From Bryopsis sp. KO-2023 (taxonomy: Eukaryota > Chlorophyta > Ulvophyceae > Bryopsidales > Bryopsidaceae): a stretch of DNA of 64,000 bases. The stretch is taken from contig BSYQ01000002.1 of assembly GCA_030272585.1 (NCBI GenBank), positions 7,378,001 through 7,442,000 on the forward strand, written 5' to 3'. Both the position numbers and the translations under genes were made by a program. This document shows, piece by piece, positions 61,544 to 64,000 of this stretch. Numbering within the stretch: the first letter of the stretch is position 1; each line of letters begins with the position of its first letter. The notes beneath the pieces are model-generated. The model did no database searches. It was given only the letters and a program-made list of their open reading frames with translations, and was not told where the DNA came from.

Positions 61544-61805
61544 ACAACAGCAGTTTTTCCCCAACATGCATGAAAATCCTCCCAAAAAAGGTAAAAGTAA
61601 AATCGAAAACAAAAACAAAAACCCCGCCGGCGGTTTCAGCACCGGCGGCTACGACCTCCCTGGCGCATCTGATTACAACAGCAGTTTTTCCCCAACATGC
61701 ATGAAAATCCTCCCAAAAAAGGTAAAAGTAAAATCGAAAACAAAAACAAAAACCCCGCCGGCGGTTTCAGCACCGGCGGCTACGACCTCCCTGGCGCATC
61801 TGATC
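61544..61805. repeat. 131-bp tandem duplication
   Basis: 61544-61674 and 61675-61805 are nearly identical (ACAACAGCAGTTTTTCC to CTGGCGCATCTGAT). The left arm has a single copy, so the duplication arose in the right arm after the inversion. Confidence 0.9.
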
Positions 61806-64000
61806 ATCCCTGTCAGTTCGAGAGTGAAGGTTCGAACCCGGGACCTGGTGTCCAGGGATCCTCTAGCAGATCCCCTTGACCAGCGGGCGAACGATGACAT
61901 GCAGCGATGTCGCACTCAAGTACCCCCCCCCAAGGATGATTCACCCAACCGCCAGAGACTCGAGCTGTGCGCGCGTCGAGCGGCTCTCCGACGTTTTCAC
62001 ATCCGTCCCCAGTCCAAACCAGGCGTCCGAATCGCTGTCCTCGCAATGCTCACGCATGGTCACCAAAGCCACCAAAGAGTCAGGTGGGTGAGAGTGTGAG
62101 GAGCTGTTGTGTGGGGGACAGGAAAAATGCTTTCCTGTTCTGGAGAAGCTCGATCGAGTTCTCACGGTTTGGGTATGCAACCAAACGCACGAACGGGTGC
62201 CAAAAGAAACACTGCAGAATTCTGCCGCGGCCCCGACTCGCTCTCACCAGAACAGATGGCGAGCGTGAAGAAGGTGCAGGGATAGATAATTAGTTGTGCA
62301 CGGAGCGTCTTATTCACCAATACAAAGTGCAGTGAGAATCTCCCGTCCCGCATCGATTCATTCGTCCAATTGACCGAGGGATTCTCACACTTCCAGGCAT
62401 CCCCCATTTGCAAGCGGTACTATGTTGGTTTACAATCTACATTTCAATCGGGCGACTCTGGAATGTGGGTCCTTCGATTCGCTCTGCGAGAACCAAACAC
62501 AAAATTTGGGGTTGGGTTGGGTTGGGTTGGGTTGGGGGTGACGGCCTCTTTGTGCAAAAGCTTTTTTGTAGTGGGTGGTGTTGGTGATTGACAAAGTCCA
62601 TGCGATAATCCTGGTGGTTGGTTGCACGCAACTCTTGTTGGAATTTTTGATGGACTTCATGGTTAGGCTGTATGTTGCACTGTCCAAAAACCAAAAAGAG
62701 TTTTGGATAAATCCCTTAGATCCTCCAGATCGTTACAATCCCGGTTCCGGATCCCCAGTTATCTACTGGATAAATCCCTTGCCTTCCATCCCACTCAGTG
62801 GGATCCCAGGCTGGGATCCGCTCCCAACCCCCCCTAAATATCTACCTCTTGTAAAGTTTGGGATGATGATGGGCCCACGATTCGCGCTTCGGAGATGGAG
62901 ACAGTCACATGGGCCGGCCGCAAGGGCTCAGAGAGCACCCACAGAGCGCTGTTTACACAAACGAAAGCTGCTGTCCTGATTCCCAACAACGCGAGTTCAT
63001 ATCGTCCTGGCCAACACCAACCGTCCATACCCAACGGCAAATCAACACCAGAACAAACGACTGGGATCCAACAGCCCAAAAGAAAGAAAGTCAAGCAACC
63101 TCCATGAATTCGAAACAAGATATCTCTTTGACTTCGTTTGAAAGAAAGACCACACAAGCTGATTCAGAAAAAAAAGCCGGGGGCTCAAGCTTTGATCACC
63201 AAAAAACATCCAACGGTGAAAAGGAGCCCTGTCTTTCAAGGGAAAAACAGAAAGGTTGAGAAAAAGACCGCCGCCGCCAACTGGGTTTTGTCTTCCCTCC
63301 TCGACCAACTTGGGGTTGCTTTCAACTTGTTTGCTTCGATGGAATCGGATGGGGGTTTCCCCCCTGTTTTCTGGCTTTTCACAGCGTGACATCAAGCAGA
63401 ATAGGGAGAACGGGGGAGGAAGAAGGGGTGCTTCATGAAACTCTCCTCCTTGTTTTTCGATCCATTGAAAAAGAAGGGGCTGCCAGATCGGCTTACAGCA
63501 ATTTCCTCGAACGTCAGTCTTCCAGTCCCGACATCTCAGCCGCAAATGGAGGCATTTCCGCACAGACTTGATCGGATGAGTGCGGGGCAGAACGTGGGTC
63601 TGGTTGAAAGACCAGACCGGCAGCGGAGTTTGTTTGTTCGAATTTTGCTCTGGTTCGGTGTTCTGTGCGTACACAAGTGCTGTTGGTTGAATTGGAATTG
63701 AACGAAAGGAAGACTAGCAATTCGGTTCCAAACGAAAACGCAAGAAGGAAATAAAGCTGTGTCAGCCCTGGTACTACCACATGTTGCTTACTAACTGATC
63801 CTGCTGAATTTTGAAGAGATAGTAGTAAAGAAGAAAGAGCAAAATTTATCCTTTGCCACTGCGAAGAAGAGCAAGTGTGTGCCCAGTTTCACTTGAATAT
63901 GTGGTACTGTGTTGTTTTCTGATCAACATTATCGAGTGTTTTGGGGGGTTCAGGGGAGGATTTTGTTGCTTCAGAATGAAACTAGGATATTGTCTGGATC
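61550..64000. repeat. Giant inverted repeat 2, right arm (runs off the window)
   Basis: Reverse complement of 57560-59165 plus an extra ~860 bp at 62290-63150, which carries (GGGTT)n near 62510-62535 and a duplicated TGGATAAATCCCTT (62705 and 62769). Similarity still holds at base 64000, so the repeat extends beyond the window. Confidence 0.88.

Overview
The window is eukaryotic nuclear DNA. Four multi-exon genes have consistent GT-AG introns of about 80 to 520 bases, there is a nuclear-type tRNA-Arg, and coding density is low. No lineage is diagnostic from sequence alone. An HDEL-type BiP, plant/algal-like F-box/WD40 proteins and a ZupT-like ZIP transporter point to a protist or alga with a large, repeat-rich genome; this is inference. 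Homopolymer runs (A/T and G/C, 8 to 17 bases) are unusually common between genes.

Layout. 1-1378: 5' part of a broken Ty3/gypsy-type gag, minus strand. 2936-3008: tRNA-Arg(CCG). 3923-6221: six-exon ZIP metal transporter. 7025-19743: a giant inverted repeat (two ~4.5-kb arms, ~3.8-kb spacer) carrying two differently broken copies of an unrecognised gene and a captured ZIP exon; the spacer holds an F-box fragment. 19905-28293: an ER Hsp70 (BiP) pseudogene split by a 6,624-bp hAT transposon (21504-28127) with an 8-bp target duplication and two convergent spliced genes. 28761-29825: F-box/WD40 gene. 31263-32007: a 745-bp non-autonomous hAT element. 32453-41358: a two-F-box gene interrupted by an 8,159-bp LTR retrotransposon (33067-41225) with identical 209-bp LTRs, a 5-bp target duplication and no long ORF. 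42849-43898: a second F-box/WD40 gene on the minus strand. 47867-49554: five-exon ARF-family GTPase gene whose switch II/G3 motif is replaced, with a 201-bp MITE in one intron. 49.9-51.7 kb: shuffled copies of modules from the first inverted repeat. 52.8-54.3 kb: a ~61-bp minisatellite and a CCAACC-type satellite. 57.5-64.0 kb: a second large inverted repeat built around SINE-like modules, running off the window end.

Likely active host genes are the ZIP transporter, the two F-box/WD40 proteins, tRNA-Arg and perhaps the ARF-like GTPase. The BiP gene and the two-F-box gene are broken by mobile elements whose target duplications are still readable, so the pre-insertion reading frames can be inferred. 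The rest is transposons, inverted duplications and satellites. No operon-like organisation, CRISPR array or prokaryotic feature is present.
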